In this document: one piece after another, positions 45,931 to 54,474 of the stretch
Position numbering within the stretch: position 1 is the first letter of the stretch
How the letters are laid out: every line of letters starts with the position of its first letter
Origin: Patescibacteria group bacterium
Lineage (GTDB): Bacteria > Patescibacteriota > Gracilibacteria > UBA1369
Direction: 5' to 3'
Assembly: GCA_963169655.1 (NCBI GenBank)
Contig: CAUJCM010000004.1
Location: 186,001-250,000 of the forward strand
Length of the DNA: 64,000 bases
Position numbers and translations under genes: made by a program
Notes under the pieces: model-generated
The model's database searches: none
Seen by the model: only the letters and a program-made list of their open reading frames with translations
What the model was told of the DNA's origin: nothing

Positions 45931-46356
45931 ATGATAACTTTAATTATACAAACTATATTTGATAGAGCAGATTTAATTTTGCTGAGAGATGATAAAGTAA
46001 TCAATTCTAAAAGCTGGAAATCTCAAAGAGATGAGATAAAAACTATTTTACCTGCAATTGAAAATTTATTGAAAGAAGAGGGCTTGGAATTTTTTGATTT
46101 AAAGAGAATTGTGATAACAGTTGGTATTGGTAATTTTTCTGCTACTAGAATTGGGGTGACAATTGGCAATACTTTAGCCAAAACTATCAATTCAGATATT
46201 TTTTCATTAAAATTGGAAGAAGAAATTAGTACTGAGGAATTAATTAAATTAGTTATTGAAAAATTTAAAAATAATTGGCAGAAAGTGGATTTAGCAATTC
46301 CAGAATATCGTAGCGAGCCAATGATTTCTCAATCTAAAAAGAAAAAATTTACTTAA
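45931..46356 (+). CDS. Short TsaB-like protein
   Basis: The 141-residue protein carries the TsaB-type motif IVITVGIGNFSATRIGVTIG (family usual: G-P-G-S-F-T-G-L-R-I-G), after a strand-rich start. TsaB proteins of the t6A tRNA-modification complex are about 220-230 residues, so this one would keep mainly the N-terminal domain. It lies six bases after the pilin operon and six before rsmI. A divergent TsaB or an unrelated actin-fold fragment are both possible. Confidence 0.55.
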   Translation: MITLIIQTIFDRADLILLRDDKVINSKSWKSQRDEIKTILPAIENLLKEEGLEFFDLKRIVITVGIGNFSATRIGVTIGNTLAKTINSDIFSLKLEEEISTEELIKLVIEKFKNNWQKVDLAIPEYRSEPMISQSKKKKFT

Positions 46357-46361
46357 AAATT

Positions 46362-47027
46362 ATGCTTTATATAGTCGCAACACCGATTGGAAATTTAGAA
46401 GATATTAGCCAAAGAGCTTTGAGAATTTTAAAAGAAGTAGATTTAATTGCCTGTGAAGATACTAGGACTTCAGGAATTATGCTTAAAAAATATCAAATAG
46501 AAACTGCAAAAATATCTTTTCATTCATATTCGGATCAAGGGAAAATTGACCAATTAATTGATTTATTAAAAGAAGGTAAAAATATAGCTTTAATATCAGA
46601 TGCAGGAACTCCTGGTATTTCAGATCCAGGTTTTCTCCTAATACAAGCTGTTAGACAAGCTGGTATTGCTGTCTCCCCTATCCCAGGACCTTCTGCTTTT
46701 TTAACAGCACTTTCTGCTAGTGGCCTACCAATTAATCACTTTTTATATTTAGGCTTTTTACCTGTTAAAAAAGGTAGACAAACATTACTTAAAAAATTAC
46801 AAGAAGAAGAAAATACAATTGTATTTTACGAATCTCCACATAGAATTTTAAAGACTTTAAAAGAATTTAATGAATATTTTCCAGAGAGGAAATTAGTTAT
46901 TGCTAGAGAGTTAACTAAAATATATGAAGAATTTCAAAGTGGGTCAGCAAAGGAATTATTAGATTATTTTAGTAAAAAAACTCCTAAAGGGGAGTTTGTA
47001 GTTATTATGGCTGGTAAAGACTTTTAA
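46362..47027 (+). CDS. rsmI: 16S rRNA (cytidine1402-2'-O)-methyltransferase RsmI
   Basis: The 221-residue SAM-dependent enzyme opens MLYIVATPIGNLEDISQRAL, with ACEDTRTSGIMLKKYQI, ISDAGTPGISDPGFLL and VSPIPGPSAFLTALSASGLP, all diagnostic. The C-terminal extension found in longer family members is missing. It overlaps the convergent gene at 47024 by four bases. Confidence 0.93.
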   Translation: MLYIVATPIGNLEDISQRALRILKEVDLIACEDTRTSGIMLKKYQIETAKISFHSYSDQGKIDQLIDLLKEGKNIALISDAGTPGISDPGFLLIQAVRQAGIAVSPIPGPSAFLTALSASGLPINHFLYLGFLPVKKGRQTLLKKLQEEENTIVFYESPHRILKTLKEFNEYFPERKLVIARELTKIYEEFQSGSAKELLDYFSKKTPKGEFVVIMAGKDF

Positions 47028-47290
47028 TTTCGTTTTTTATTTTTCCTGCTTTGTTTAAATATTTCTTTTCTTTGAATATGAAGTGAAAGAACCTGATTCC
47101 TTGTGTCTTGTAATAATTGCATTACTTCCCTGTCTTTAATATTCCCACTTTCTGCATATTGATTTAACCTTTTAGAAATTTTTTTAACTTCAACTTTAAG
47201 ATTATCCAATTTGTTCTTAGGCTTTGGAGAATGTTTTTTCTGAATTTTTATTTTTATTGAAGAACTCTCTTCAAAAGGTAATGGTCTCAT
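47024..47290 (-). CDS. Small basic protein of unknown function
   Basis: The 88-residue protein is rich in Lys/Arg, with a helical middle (KLDNLKVEVKKISKRLNQYA) and a basic tail. No family was recognised. It starts five bases after the amidase/SpoIID gene on the same strand, so it is probably co-transcribed. Confidence 0.45.
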   Translation of the reverse strand: MRPLPFEESSSIKIKIQKKHSPKPKNKLDNLKVEVKKISKRLNQYAESGNIKDREVMQLLQDTRNQVLSLHIQRKEIFKQSRKNKKRN

Positions 47291-47295
47291 ATTTT

Positions 47296-50200
47296 TTAAT
47301 TTGAGCTTTTGGTTATTTCTACTCCTGAATAATAATGTTTAATAATTTGATCATAAGTATATCCCTGCTGAGCCATTGTATTAGCACCACAGCCAGAGAG
47401 ACCTACTCCATGTCCTGCATATTCATTAGAATTACAGAAAGAGTCATCTACACTTTGTAAGAATGGAGTATCAGTCCAACCCCATTTATCTTTAGCAGAA
47501 ATTGTTGTTTTACCATTTGATCTGCTGAAATATGGAGTTTTAATTAATTTGCCCTGGAAAGTTACATACATACCTTCAGTGGCTTTAACTTGAGCTACAG
47601 TTAATGGCATATTGATCTCATAACTATAACCTAAATATTTTTGTGAATATTGAGGATCGTCATTTAAATCAAATGGTGCGCCTGGGAATTTTTTAGCTAC
47701 TTCCATATAAAACCTAGCATAAGTTCTAGCGATAATCTGCATTGCTTTGATTTTTTCTACTGGTTCTCGATCATTTTCTTCTGCTAAACCTCGAAGATAA
47801 TCTTCCATTGGCAATTCATTGACTAGATGTAATTCACCATCATAAACTATTGCTTCCAAGACTCCTCTAAACTGATTATAAGTTATATTACTAGTAGTTT
47901 TTCTATCCCAATTATCTATTCTTAAAATTGAGTTAGAGGCTGGGATAAATCTTGGCTTAGCAGATATATTATAAGTTTTGGTGTTATCAACGGTGATGAT
48001 GAAAGAACCATTTTCATATTTTACAGTAGCTTTTTGATTTGCATTAAGATCTGTAATTTTAACCGCCCCTTGATATAAGCTATAAGGTCCTGATGAAGCG
48101 ATTGTTGCTGGATTTCCACGATAAGAAAGGTCTATACGAATTGGTCTTAAATAAGCATTGGTATTTAAAGTAGTTGTTGCAATATTTACTGTATTTGAGC
48201 CAATAGGTGTTGGATTAACAGGTGCAGGAACTGAGGCTGGGGCTGGGGCTGGGGTTGGGGTAGGAGTTGGGTTTGCAGGTGCGGGGTTTTGGACATTTGT
48301 ATTATTATTTACTCCTGTATTTCCAATTTGAATCAAAATATAAGAATCATTATTATTCATCCATTGAATACCTTCTACTACTGGAGTGAAATATTCTTTA
48401 TAAACTCCATCTTTCTCAGGGACTTTTATTTGGAAAGTAAATGTACCAATTTCACCTGAAGCGACTCTAGATTCTTGTAAAGTTGCATATCGATTTGATG
48501 GAGTGACTAATAAATTATTTTGATGATCTCTTGGCTTGTCTGCTCCCAAAGTGACTTTATTTTCTCCATTATTTAACCAAGGTTGAATGCCTATATTTCG
48601 TAGTTTAACTGTTGCTGTGACAATATCCCCTTTATTTAGTGTTTCCTTGCTATAAATAATACTCATTAATTTATAATCATATTTTACTTTTGGAGGAGGT
48701 GTATTGACTTTAAGACCAAAAGCAATTGAGCCTTCTTGTAATGATCCATTTATAATTGGTTGCAATTCAATTAAGCCAGAGCCACTTGTAACGGTAGTAT
48801 TAAGTAAAACTTGAACTGTTGCTGATTCTCCGGGTTGCAAGTCTTTAGCCAAAATGCCAGTTAAAATATTATCTGAATTTCTTAAAAATGTTTTAGCATT
48901 TTGATTATTTTTTACTTTAAAATAAATATCTTTGCTTAAAACTTGAGTGCTACTATTTTTAATAGTTAAATTACCCATTTTCTTGCTACTTGGATTGATA
49001 GAAATGATTGGTGGAATATCACTATTCCATGCAAAGAGACTTGATTTTGCTGAAGTTAAAGTATTGGTAGTGGAAACTTTGGACAATTCTCTAATTAATG
49101 GAATTAAGTCATAAAGTTTTTCTCCAGGACAAGCAGTAGACATGAAGTCTTTATGTCCCAAAATATTATAAGTAAACTCACCTCTAAACATAGAGCTTCC
49201 TGTCGTATCTATATTATAAAGTTGTGCTTTATTTTTGATTAATTTGACTAAGGCATTAAGTACTTCTTCAGGTGGCTCATTATCTTGATAATTTCCTAAA
49301 AGCGCAATACCGATTGAGCCAAAATTACCAGTTCCTGAGTGAGCGCCGACAACCATTTCTCCACCAAATCTACCTTCATAAATATTTCCTTGTTGATCAA
49401 TAATATAGTTATAACCTATATCTCCCCAACCTCTAGATAAGGTATGCCACATATAAATATCTCTAATAGCTTTTTGTGGATCATCTAGATCTTTAGTTGT
49501 TGCTGTATGGTGAATGACAATTTTTTTAATTTCTTGTGGATAAGAAAGTGGCCAAGTTAGTTGATTCCCATTAGAATCTGATTCTACTCTTAAACTTTCC
49601 TGTAATTCATTAGCAAATCTTGTATAATAATCGTCTGGTAATTTAATTAATTCTGGATCCTTTAAATCTCCTTTATACAATCTTAAACTTTCATCAGCTC
49701 CCCACTCTGAGCGAGTAATAATATCTAATCCTGAAGCAGTAACAGCTGTTCCGGGACCAAAATTTGAAGTATTGATCGAATTATTTGTATAGGTTTTAAC
49801 TGGAACTTTAATTGTTTTTTTGACTGAATCTGGGAAGACAGTGATTGACTCTGCTTGTGATACTTGAGTTGTAGATTTAACTAAAGAATTATTAGGATTT
49901 GATATCTTTTTAAAATCAATTTTTGGTTCGTTAATAGTATTTGCTTGATCTTTGGAAGCAATTAAAAGGGAAGTTTTTTCAGATGGTGAACCACCATTAA
50001 TAAAAGTAAATTTTAAATTATCAAAAATTGGAGTTTTACTATTTTCTTGAGATTTAAGTGTGACTCGGTATTGGTATCCGTCAGCGATATTTGTAGTTAA
50101 GAAAGAAGAAACTTTTGAATTGTCTAATATATTAAATTCATCGATTGAAGGTTCTAGTTGATACCATGATGAAAATTTACCTTTATTTTTAAGTCTAATT

Positions 50201-50496
50201 TCTAAAAGGATGGAAGTTTCTGGAGGTGTATATTGCTCCCATGTTGCTCCTATGCTAGAAAAAGAGATTGGAGCATCTTTTTCAGGTGATAGGTATGTGA
50301 CTTGAGGCTCATAGAAAAAAAACTCGTTAGCTGGGATTTCCTGATAAAATGGTTCGACTGGCTTGGATGGAATTTTTTCATTCTGTTGAGCAAAAACTTG
50401 TGGAACAATAATTAAAAAAGCTGTAAAAAATGTAATTATAAATGATGGAAATTTTACTGTTCGTTGATATTTGTTTTGTAAGATTGGATTTTTCAT
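47296..50496 (-). CDS. Fused PGRP amidase and SpoIID-like cell wall protein
   Basis: The 1066-residue secreted protein has a signal peptide (about 15-36). An amidase_2/PGRP domain lies at about 255-470: IITRSEWGADESL, IKKIVIHHTATT (zinc His), YNILGHKDFMSTACPGEKL (second His and Cys). Beta-sandwich domains follow (about 490-730), then a Pro/Thr/Ala linker (PTPTPTPAPAPASVPAP, near 745) and a SpoIID-like domain (about 860-1058) with VNELPMEDYLRGLAEEND and KAMQIIARTYARFYM. It would cleave peptide cross-links and glycan strands; the SpoIID activity is known as a lytic transglycosylase. Both activities in one chain suit septal or division remodelling. It lies upstream of the 88-residue gene. Confidence 0.85.
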   Translation of the reverse strand: MKNPILQNKYQRTVKFPSFIITFFTAFLIIVPQVFAQQNEKIPSKPVEPFYQEIPANEFFFYEPQVTYLSPEKDAPISFSSIGATWEQYTPPETSILLEIRLKNKGKFSSWYQLEPSIDEFNILDNSKVSSFLTTNIADGYQYRVTLKSQENSKTPIFDNLKFTFINGGSPSEKTSLLIASKDQANTINEPKIDFKKISNPNNSLVKSTTQVSQAESITVFPDSVKKTIKVPVKTYTNNSINTSNFGPGTAVTASGLDIITRSEWGADESLRLYKGDLKDPELIKLPDDYYTRFANELQESLRVESDSNGNQLTWPLSYPQEIKKIVIHHTATTKDLDDPQKAIRDIYMWHTLSRGWGDIGYNYIIDQQGNIYEGRFGGEMVVGAHSGTGNFGSIGIALLGNYQDNEPPEEVLNALVKLIKNKAQLYNIDTTGSSMFRGEFTYNILGHKDFMSTACPGEKLYDLIPLIRELSKVSTTNTLTSAKSSLFAWNSDIPPIISINPSSKKMGNLTIKNSSTQVLSKDIYFKVKNNQNAKTFLRNSDNILTGILAKDLQPGESATVQVLLNTTVTSGSGLIELQPIINGSLQEGSIAFGLKVNTPPPKVKYDYKLMSIIYSKETLNKGDIVTATVKLRNIGIQPWLNNGENKVTLGADKPRDHQNNLLVTPSNRYATLQESRVASGEIGTFTFQIKVPEKDGVYKEYFTPVVEGIQWMNNNDSYILIQIGNTGVNNNTNVQNPAPANPTPTPTPAPAPASVPAPVNPTPIGSNTVNIATTTLNTNAYLRPIRIDLSYRGNPATIASSGPYSLYQGAVKITDLNANQKATVKYENGSFIITVDNTKTYNISAKPRFIPASNSILRIDNWDRKTTSNITYNQFRGVLEAIVYDGELHLVNELPMEDYLRGLAEENDREPVEKIKAMQIIARTYARFYMEVAKKFPGAPFDLNDDPQYSQKYLGYSYEINMPLTVAQVKATEGMYVTFQGKLIKTPYFSRSNGKTTISAKDKWGWTDTPFLQSVDDSFCNSNEYAGHGVGLSGCGANTMAQQGYTYDQIIKHYYSGVEITKSSN

Positions 50497-50546
50497 TATT
50501 AAACTATGCTTTAAAAAAAAGTTTCTTTAATTTATTTATTCTGTAA

Positions 50547-50575
50547 ATTATATCATAAAATTTAACACAAAATAA
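50547..50575 (-). promoter_or_regulatory. Extended -10 promoter for the amidase/SpoIID gene
   Basis: On the minus strand TGATATAAT gives an extended -10, with a weak TTATTT at -35 spacing 17. It precedes the ATG at 50496 by about 50 bases. Confidence 0.45.
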
Positions 50576-50677
50576 TGGGCTATGGGCTTAATGAGCTTGA
50601 CAGTTAAAAATAGTTGTTTTTGTGGGTATTGTAAAATGAAATAATATTTTTAAATAAAATTTTTGCATAATGATAAT

Positions 50678-50719
50678 CCACTATAGCCCTGCGGGATGCC
50701 ACCCCTCAAGAGGGGAATT
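50678..50719. repeat. Interspersed two-hairpin palindromic element, copy B
   Basis: A degenerate start, then GCCCTGCGGGATGCC, ACCCCTCAAGAGGGG and AATT. It lies directly beyond the terminator of the gene at 50775. Confidence 0.65.
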
Positions 50720-50754
50720 AAAAAAAATCCCGCTACTTATTTTAGTAACGGGAT
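50719..50754 (-). terminator. Terminator of the 1139-residue surface protein gene
   Basis: On the minus strand the stem ATCCCGTTACT / AGTAGCGGGAT (one G-U) is followed by a run of T. The terminator at 54420 is nearly the same sequence. Confidence 0.75.
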
Positions 50755-50774
50755 TCTTCTCAAATATTTGTTTT

Positions 50775-53700
50775 TTATTTACCTCCAAGTAAAGCAGGAT
50801 TTTCTTCGACTGCATCTTGGAAACGAGCAAGGAATCTTGCCATATCAGCTCTTGTTGCGTAATTTTGGATTGTTTTTGCATCAAACTCATTCTTTGAAAT
50901 GATATTAAATTCAATTCCAAAGGCAATAGCTCTATACATCCAAATTGTATCTGTATTATTTTTATAGGCTACTGCAAATGAAGGCATATCAATATCCTTA
51001 ACTTTTGGAGTATAACCAATTACAGAAGAAACTCCTTGGTCTAATAATGCAAATACTTCTATATATTTAATTCTATCTAGTGGAGCTAAAGTGACTTCAC
51101 TAGTATTAATATCTTTTCTTCCTCGAAGGATACTAGATGAGTAAACAGCTTTAAAGTTACTCAATTCTTCAGGGGATGCAATAGCAATTTCTTTAGCATC
51201 AGCAAGAGTTTTATACCAATCATTTGGTAAATTTTTAACCTTAATCTTAGAATTTAATTTTAATTTTTGAATAGTATCTGCAATTATTCTTTGAGTGAAT
51301 AAAGCTGTTGTATATCTAACCTGAGGAGTTTCTGGAGCTTGATCACTACGAGCTACTGTACTTCCGAGTGACTGTAAATCTTTACAATATGCTGAGTTTG
51401 GACCTTCTGCCAAATAGAATGTTTTATCTCCTACAATACAAGGTTGTGTTGATGGTTTTGTTTCCTTCAATTCAGGTTGAGTTGGTGTTTGATAGTAAGT
51501 GTAATAATTGTTTACCACAGTTGGGACTTCAATAGTTTTTTCAACTATCTTTTCAACTGGCACCTCTTTCACTACTACTACTTCTTCTTTATTTTGGGAG
51601 GTTGGAACTGGTTTAGGGGTTGGAGCTGGCGTTGGAGTTGGGGTTGATGTTGGAGTTGGGGTTGATGTTGGAGTCTCTACTTCATCAGCTAAATCTATGT
51701 TTTGAGACTGAGGGACTGCTTTAGGAATAATTTGAACTGTATATGATGAAATTGGAGAGTTTTCTACTTTTTTATCTTTACCAATTGCAAATAATTTAAC
51801 TGTATAAGTCGTATATGCTTTTAACCCTAAACTATCTGTTTTCTCAAAATTATTGTTAAATACCAATCTTGTAATATTTGAAGTAGCATCAATACTTGGT
51901 TCAAAAGATACAAAATCATTTAATCCTTTGCCAGTAAAACTGTTATTTGAAATAATATCTGAAGTTTGTGTCTTGAAACTATTACCTTCTATACTTAATC
52001 TAAACCCTCCTAAATTAGTAGGTAAATTTAATTTTGATCTTAAGTTTTGACAGATATTATCAACTATACCTAACTCTTCTTTTCCTTTAAATGCAGATAA
52101 CTGAGTTTTGAGTGTGGTAGGTGTAGGATTATTTAAATCATAAGTTAAAGATGAAGGATTAAATTTAATATTATCAACTTCAGTACATTTTGTAATAACT
52201 GGTTTAGAAGTACTGTCAGTTAATGTTATTGCATAATATGCATTTCCAATCTCTTGGCTATTCTCTGAGTTAATAAGCTTAATAGTATATTTTTTATTAA
52301 GATCTAATTTAAGTCTATCTTTAATTGACTGATTAATTGTAGTTGTAAATTTCAAACCTTGTTTATCTTCTGTTACTTTTAACAAACCTTCAAATCCTTC
52401 TTTTCCATCTATTAAATCTTTTAAATTAATAGATGGAAATTGATTTGACTCATCATATAATCCAACTAAAGTTTTTTGTGGACCTTCTTCTGAAATATTT
52501 AATACTTTCAAATCATCAGCACACATTCCATCAGGAATTCCATCATATTTTTGTTCTTTTTTATCGTACATTAATAAGGATGTAGTCTTAGAATCATTTT
52601 TAGCTACATCTAATGATAAAGAGTTAGGGTTAAATTCTACTTTACCAATGTCCTTACATAGAATTATGAGTTGCGATTGTCCTGGATCTTTTGCTTTAAA
52701 TTCTGCCTGGAAAACTAGAGCTGATTTTAGGTATCCTTTAGCATTTATTTGATATCCATCCTTGTACTCAGCTTTACTATAAGCAGATTGTGAAATTGTA
52801 ACTGGTAATTCATAATTAGACTTGAGTGCTCTATTTCCATTAATATTATTTGCTGATTTATCAGTATATTCAACTCCTTCTTCAAAATTATTTTCTGTTT
52901 TATAAGAAAAGTCTACATTAACTCCATTTACAGTGGCTTTTAGACTATCTACAAAATTAGCACAAATTGGATCATTATTTTTACTTTCTATAACTAGAGT
53001 ATTTTTGATTTCTCCATTTTCTACTACAACTTCTGCATCTTTAAATGTAGCTTTTACATCGTTTGTACAACTTTTAACTTCTTCATTTATTTTGAGTGTA
53101 TAACTGGCAACTGGTTTTTGAGAAACCTGATTATTTTCATCTACTACATATAATTCTACCGTATATTTTTTGTTAGCATCTAGCCATTTTAATAAACTGT
53201 CTAAATTATTAGTAAATTTAAATCTATTAATCTTATCGAGATTAGCTGTACTTGATGAAATTAAAATACTGTCATCATATAATCTAGTATTTTTATTTTC
53301 TGGTGTAATGAGTTGAGGTTTAGCAGCGTCTCTATTATTTTCATCTTTCACTGCTAATTTAAATCCAGTTATTTTATTGGGTAATCCAAAGTTCTGTTTT
53401 GAAGAATCACAAATTTGCTGACCACTAAATCCAATCTCTCCTGAATTAGTATAAATAGACAGGGAAGTATCTTTACTTTTAATACTATCATTTTTATCAA
53501 AAACCAGTTCACTTGAGTCAAATTTAATTTGATTAATATCTACACAGCTATCATCTTCAACTATAATTTTATAGGATGCAAAGATATAATCATAAGGGAT
53601 AGTTTGACTACTTGCTGTAATATTATTATTAATATCTTTTATTAGAGCTTTTAAGTCTACTTTATATTCTCCAGCTATGGCTGAAAGTGGAAAATCATTT

Positions 53701-54194
53701 TCAGTGGATAGAGCTTTAAGATTATGGTTAAATGAAATCGTTGAGCCTTTTTCTAACTTGAAAGTTAAAAATCCTTTAAACAATGATGTTGGAGGATTAT
53801 TATATAAATAATTATCTACTTGAGTTGGAGTATCTGTTGCACCTATTTTGCTAACTAAAACTTGAAAACCTAGAGGAACAATTAAAGTATCTTCTTGGTT
53901 AAAATAAATTTTTAATAAATCTTTTAAACAAGGGTTAGCTATACTAAAGCCATTTGTGCCTCCATCTTTTGTTTTTAAAATTAAATTATTTTTTAAAGAA
54001 TCATTTCTATTAGTATTATTAAATACTATACTTGGATTTTCAAAGTATATCTTTTCCATTCCAACACAATTAGACTGATTCGTAATATCTCCTTTAAATA
54101 ATCCTCCATTTTGATTGGAATAAACAGCGAGTCCTATGACTCCTACGACTAAAAATGCACCTAGTGCAATTAGCCATTTCTTTATATTTTTCAT
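50775..54194 (-). CDS. Large membrane-anchored surface protein, paralogue 1
   Basis: The 1139-residue protein starts MKNIKKWLIALGAFLVVGVI, a signal anchor. Five or so repeated beta-rich units follow (each beginning with Cys near KFDSSELVFD, EFNPNSLSLD or KFNPSSLTYD, near residues 205-900). A Pro/Thr linker (TPTSTPTPTPAPTPKPVPTS) and a coiled segment come next. The C-terminal 220 residues (from PCIVGDKTFYLAEGPNSAYC) are SLH-like: NLPNDWYKTLADAKEI, ILRGRKDINTSEVTLAPLDR, ATRADMARFLARFQDAVEEN. It shares the first 35 and last 220 residues with the gene at 54475, but not the middle. It may be an S-layer-like or anchoring protein; function unknown. Confidence 0.6.
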   Translation of the reverse strand: MKNIKKWLIALGAFLVVGVIGLAVYSNQNGGLFKGDITNQSNCVGMEKIYFENPSIVFNNTNRNDSLKNNLILKTKDGGTNGFSIANPCLKDLLKIYFNQEDTLIVPLGFQVLVSKIGATDTPTQVDNYLYNNPPTSLFKGFLTFKLEKGSTISFNHNLKALSTENDFPLSAIAGEYKVDLKALIKDINNNITASSQTIPYDYIFASYKIIVEDDSCVDINQIKFDSSELVFDKNDSIKSKDTSLSIYTNSGEIGFSGQQICDSSKQNFGLPNKITGFKLAVKDENNRDAAKPQLITPENKNTRLYDDSILISSSTANLDKINRFKFTNNLDSLLKWLDANKKYTVELYVVDENNQVSQKPVASYTLKINEEVKSCTNDVKATFKDAEVVVENGEIKNTLVIESKNNDPICANFVDSLKATVNGVNVDFSYKTENNFEEGVEYTDKSANNINGNRALKSNYELPVTISQSAYSKAEYKDGYQINAKGYLKSALVFQAEFKAKDPGQSQLIILCKDIGKVEFNPNSLSLDVAKNDSKTTSLLMYDKKEQKYDGIPDGMCADDLKVLNISEEGPQKTLVGLYDESNQFPSINLKDLIDGKEGFEGLLKVTEDKQGLKFTTTINQSIKDRLKLDLNKKYTIKLINSENSQEIGNAYYAITLTDSTSKPVITKCTEVDNIKFNPSSLTYDLNNPTPTTLKTQLSAFKGKEELGIVDNICQNLRSKLNLPTNLGGFRLSIEGNSFKTQTSDIISNNSFTGKGLNDFVSFEPSIDATSNITRLVFNNNFEKTDSLGLKAYTTYTVKLFAIGKDKKVENSPISSYTVQIIPKAVPQSQNIDLADEVETPTSTPTPTSTPTPTPAPTPKPVPTSQNKEEVVVVKEVPVEKIVEKTIEVPTVVNNYYTYYQTPTQPELKETKPSTQPCIVGDKTFYLAEGPNSAYCKDLQSLGSTVARSDQAPETPQVRYTTALFTQRIIADTIQKLKLNSKIKVKNLPNDWYKTLADAKEIAIASPEELSNFKAVYSSSILRGRKDINTSEVTLAPLDRIKYIEVFALLDQGVSSVIGYTPKVKDIDMPSFAVAYKNNTDTIWMYRAIAFGIEFNIISKNEFDAKTIQNYATRADMARFLARFQDAVEENPALLGGK

Positions 54195-54338
54195 TTTTAT
54201 TTTGTTATTAGAAATAAAATTATCATTATATTATACACTATTTTTAATTTTGGTCAAAGCATTGGTTTAAGAAAATTTTATTTTCATTTATAGTCTCTAA
54301 GTAATCCACCCCGTCAGCCCTGCAGGCTGCCACCCCTT
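54100..54338. repeat. Duplicated block, copy 1 (start codon region, promoter, part of palindromic element)
   Basis: This block aligns without gaps to about 57209-57447, at a constant offset of 3109, with only a few mismatches. It covers the first 30 codons, the promoter and the 5' half of the palindromic element. Confidence 0.8.
54230..54257 (-). promoter_or_regulatory. Consensus promoter of paralogue 1
   Basis: On the minus strand: TTGACC, a 16-base spacer and a perfect TATAAT. Confidence 0.7.
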
Positions 54339-54387
54339 GTCCACCCCGTCAAATTCTTCGAATTTGACACCCTCTAGAGGGGAATTT
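54306..54387. repeat. Interspersed palindromic element, copy C (one partial and one full unit)
   Basis: A first unit (CCACCCCGTC, CAGCCCTGCAGGCTG, CCACCCCT) stops without its second hairpin. It is followed at about 54341 by a complete second unit with a different first stem, TCAAATTCTTCGAATTTGA, and a CCCTCTAGAGGGG second stem. Confidence 0.7.
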
Positions 54388-54419
54388 TGTGCTCCGGAGA
54401 AATTATAAAGTTGCCCATC

Positions 54420-54452
54420 AAAAAATCCCGCTACTAGTTTAAGTAACGGGAT
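54420..54452 (-). terminator. Terminator of the 942-residue surface protein gene
   Basis: On the minus strand the stem ATCCCGTTACT / AGTAGCGGGAT is followed by a T-run. It is a near copy of the terminator at 50719. Confidence 0.75.
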
Positions 54453-54474
54453 TTTAACTTAAATATCTATTTTT

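Noticed and set aside
46980-46995. Hairpin ACTCC/GGAGT resembling a terminator
   Set aside because: It lies inside the rsmI coding region, has a short T-run and a conserved protein reading.
50681-50926. 81-residue frame on the minus strand
   Set aside because: It runs through a terminator and a palindromic repeat and overlaps the SLH-like gene in another frame.
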